Under the pieces are notes generated by a model, which worked only from the letters and a program-made list of their open reading frames with translations, made no database searches and had not been told where the DNA came from. 64,000 bases of DNA from Aliihoeflea sp. 2WW (GTDB lineage: Bacteria > Pseudomonadota > Alphaproteobacteria > Rhizobiales > Rhizobiaceae), in assembly GCF_000497755.1 (NCBI RefSeq), contig NZ_AYOD01000035.1, forward strand, positions 372,001 to 436,000, read 5' to 3'. The position numbers were made by a program, and so were the translations under genes. Position 1 is the stretch's first letter. Each line of letters starts with the position of its first letter. Shown here in pieces: positions 63,177-64,000 of the stretch.

Positions 63177-64000
63177 TCAGCGCGGCGGAGCGGAGCTTTC
63201 GCGGGCGACGAGCTGGACGGGCAGGATATCGGATGCGCCGGTGGCGCTGCCGTTTTCGCGGCCTTCGGCGATGAGCGCCAGCAGCTTGCGCGCTGCCGTC
63301 TCGCCGATCAGCGCGCGGGGCTGGGCGATGGTGGTGAGCGAGGGGACGAAATGGGCGGCGATCTCGATGTCGTCGAAGCCGACGACCGAGACTTCGTCCG
63401 GCACGCGCACGCCCTTGTGGTGCAGTTCGCCGATGAAGCCGCAGGCCATTGCGTCGGAGGCGCAGAAGACAGCCGTCGGGCGGTCGTTCAGGGCCAGCCA
63501 GGCATGGGCGGCGGCGGCGCCGGAGGCGAGCGAGAAGTCGCCATCGAAGAACCAGTCCTGGCGGATCGCAAGGTCGAGTTCGGCGAGCGCGGCACGGGCG
63601 CCCTTCGCCCGCGTGATGGTCAGGATGTTGTCGGGCGGGCCCATCAGATGGCCGATGCGCGTATGGCCGAGGTCGGCGAGATGGCGGATGGCGAGCTTTG
63701 CGCCCTCCTCGTTGTCGATCGTGACGGTCGGGCGCGGATCAGCGTCGAGCCATTCGCAAGCGAAGACGATCGGCGGGTGGTGGTTCGGCGTGTCGCCGGC
63801 CGACAGGACGTCTTCGGGCAAATTGGCGTCGAGCACGATCAGCCCGTCGGCGCGGTTGTTGTGGAGATAGTCGAGAATGCGGTGCTCGGCATTCGGCGCC
63901 TGTCGCGTATCGGCGATCAGGACGTTGTAGCCGGAGGTCGCCATGGCGAAGGTGATGCCCGACAGGATCTGCGAGAAGAACGGATTGGCAAGGTTCGGGA
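63177..64000 (-). CDS. LacI-family transcriptional regulator (5' end beyond window)
   Basis: The C-terminal ~270 residues of a LacI/GalR regulator run off the right edge. The frame continues past an internal ATG at 63944 into LANPFFSQILSGI, the first strand of the sugar-binding domain, so the HTH lies outside. The effector domain is complete: HLADLGHTRIGHLMGP, PTAVFCASDAMACGFI and GFDDIEIAAHFVPSLTT. It is probably a sugar-responsive regulator; its target operon is not visible. Confidence 0.9.
   Translation of the reverse strand, partial: PNLANPFFSQILSGITFAMATSGYNVLIADTRQAPNAEHRILDYLHNNRADGLIVLDANLPEDVLSAGDTPNHHPPIVFACEWLDADPRPTVTIDNEEGAKLAIRHLADLGHTRIGHLMGPPDNILTITRAKGARAALAELDLAIRQDWFFDGDFSLASGAAAAHAWLALNDRPTAVFCASDAMACGFIGELHHKGVRVPDEVSVVGFDDIEIAAHFVPSLTTIAQPRALIGETAARKLLALIAEGRENGSATGASDILPVQLVARESSAPPR

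Overview
The window is a dense stretch of high-GC chromosome with short intergenic gaps, many 4-bp (ATGA) and 1-bp gene overlaps, and almost no recognisable mobile DNA. The gene families (Liv-type ABC and TRAP transporters, cysHDN with an APS-type reductase, GntR/IclR/LysR regulators, ilvD, leuB/leuD, ProX-type editing protein, DUF982, DUF1737) and two small RNAs of the alphaproteobacterial alpha-r14/'cuckoo' type point to an alphaproteobacterium of the order Hyphomicrobiales (Rhizobiales), perhaps Phyllobacteriaceae-like. That placement is inference from gene content, not a phylogeny.

Layout. 1-8.2 kb (+): a branched-chain-type ABC transporter (binding protein, two permeases, two ATPases) followed by an aldehyde dehydrogenase, a short-chain dehydrogenase (SDR) and a secreted cyclase-family hydrolase. 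8.2-14.7 kb: a GntR/FCD regulator with a TTG start, and on the minus strand an SDR, an acyl-CoA synthetase and a TRAP transporter. Three copies of a TGTC-N-GACA palindrome lie before the regulator, the synthetase and the TRAP binding protein, suggesting one regulon. 14.8-20.3 kb: a LysR regulator with a class III CoA-transferase, acyl-CoA dehydrogenase, mesaconyl-C4-CoA-hydratase-like protein and MmgE/PrpD protein, probably a CoA-thioester route for a C5-like dicarboxylate. 20.4-30.6 kb: a sulfate and molybdate block (sulfate ABC transporter, cysH-cysD-cysN, modABC and a short ModE-like protein), closed by a strong terminator and tRNA-Gly(GCC). 30.8-34.2 kb: housekeeping genes (prolyl-tRNA editing, thioredoxin/YbbN, LON-domain protein, Trm112, zinc metallopeptidase).

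34.2-43.1 kb, mostly minus strand: two alpha-r14-like RNAs, DUF982, a second TRAP system, ilvD and a third TRAP system. 43.1-47.3 kb: an IclR regulator, divergent from the third TRAP system and sharing two near-identical operator-like repeats with it, followed by an acyl-CoA synthetase, SDR and PPC/DUF296 protein. 47.5-51.2 kb: a three-subunit molybdenum hydroxylase of the PaoABC kind, ending in a good terminator. 51.3-59.7 kb: two unknown small proteins, ferredoxin-NADP reductase, leuB, an alpha/beta hydrolase, fructose-bisphosphatase, a DUF2798 membrane protein, leuD, an FAD oxidoreductase, a CitE-like CoA-ester lyase and DUF1737. 59.6-63.0 kb: a tightly overlapping operon of a YeeE/YedE sulfur-compound transporter, a membrane-anchored protein with a hexapeptide cysteine repeat and a His-rich DUF6969-like protein, next to a secreted rhodanese. 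The window ends inside a LacI-family regulator.

Functionally it is a chromosomal uptake-and-catabolism region: three TRAP systems and one Liv system, each beside CoA-activating or oxidising enzymes and often its own regulator, mixed with core sulfur assimilation and branched-chain amino-acid synthesis. The most unusual items are the paired small RNAs with a matching promoter-proximal palindrome and the YeeE/cysteine-repeat/DUF6969 operon.
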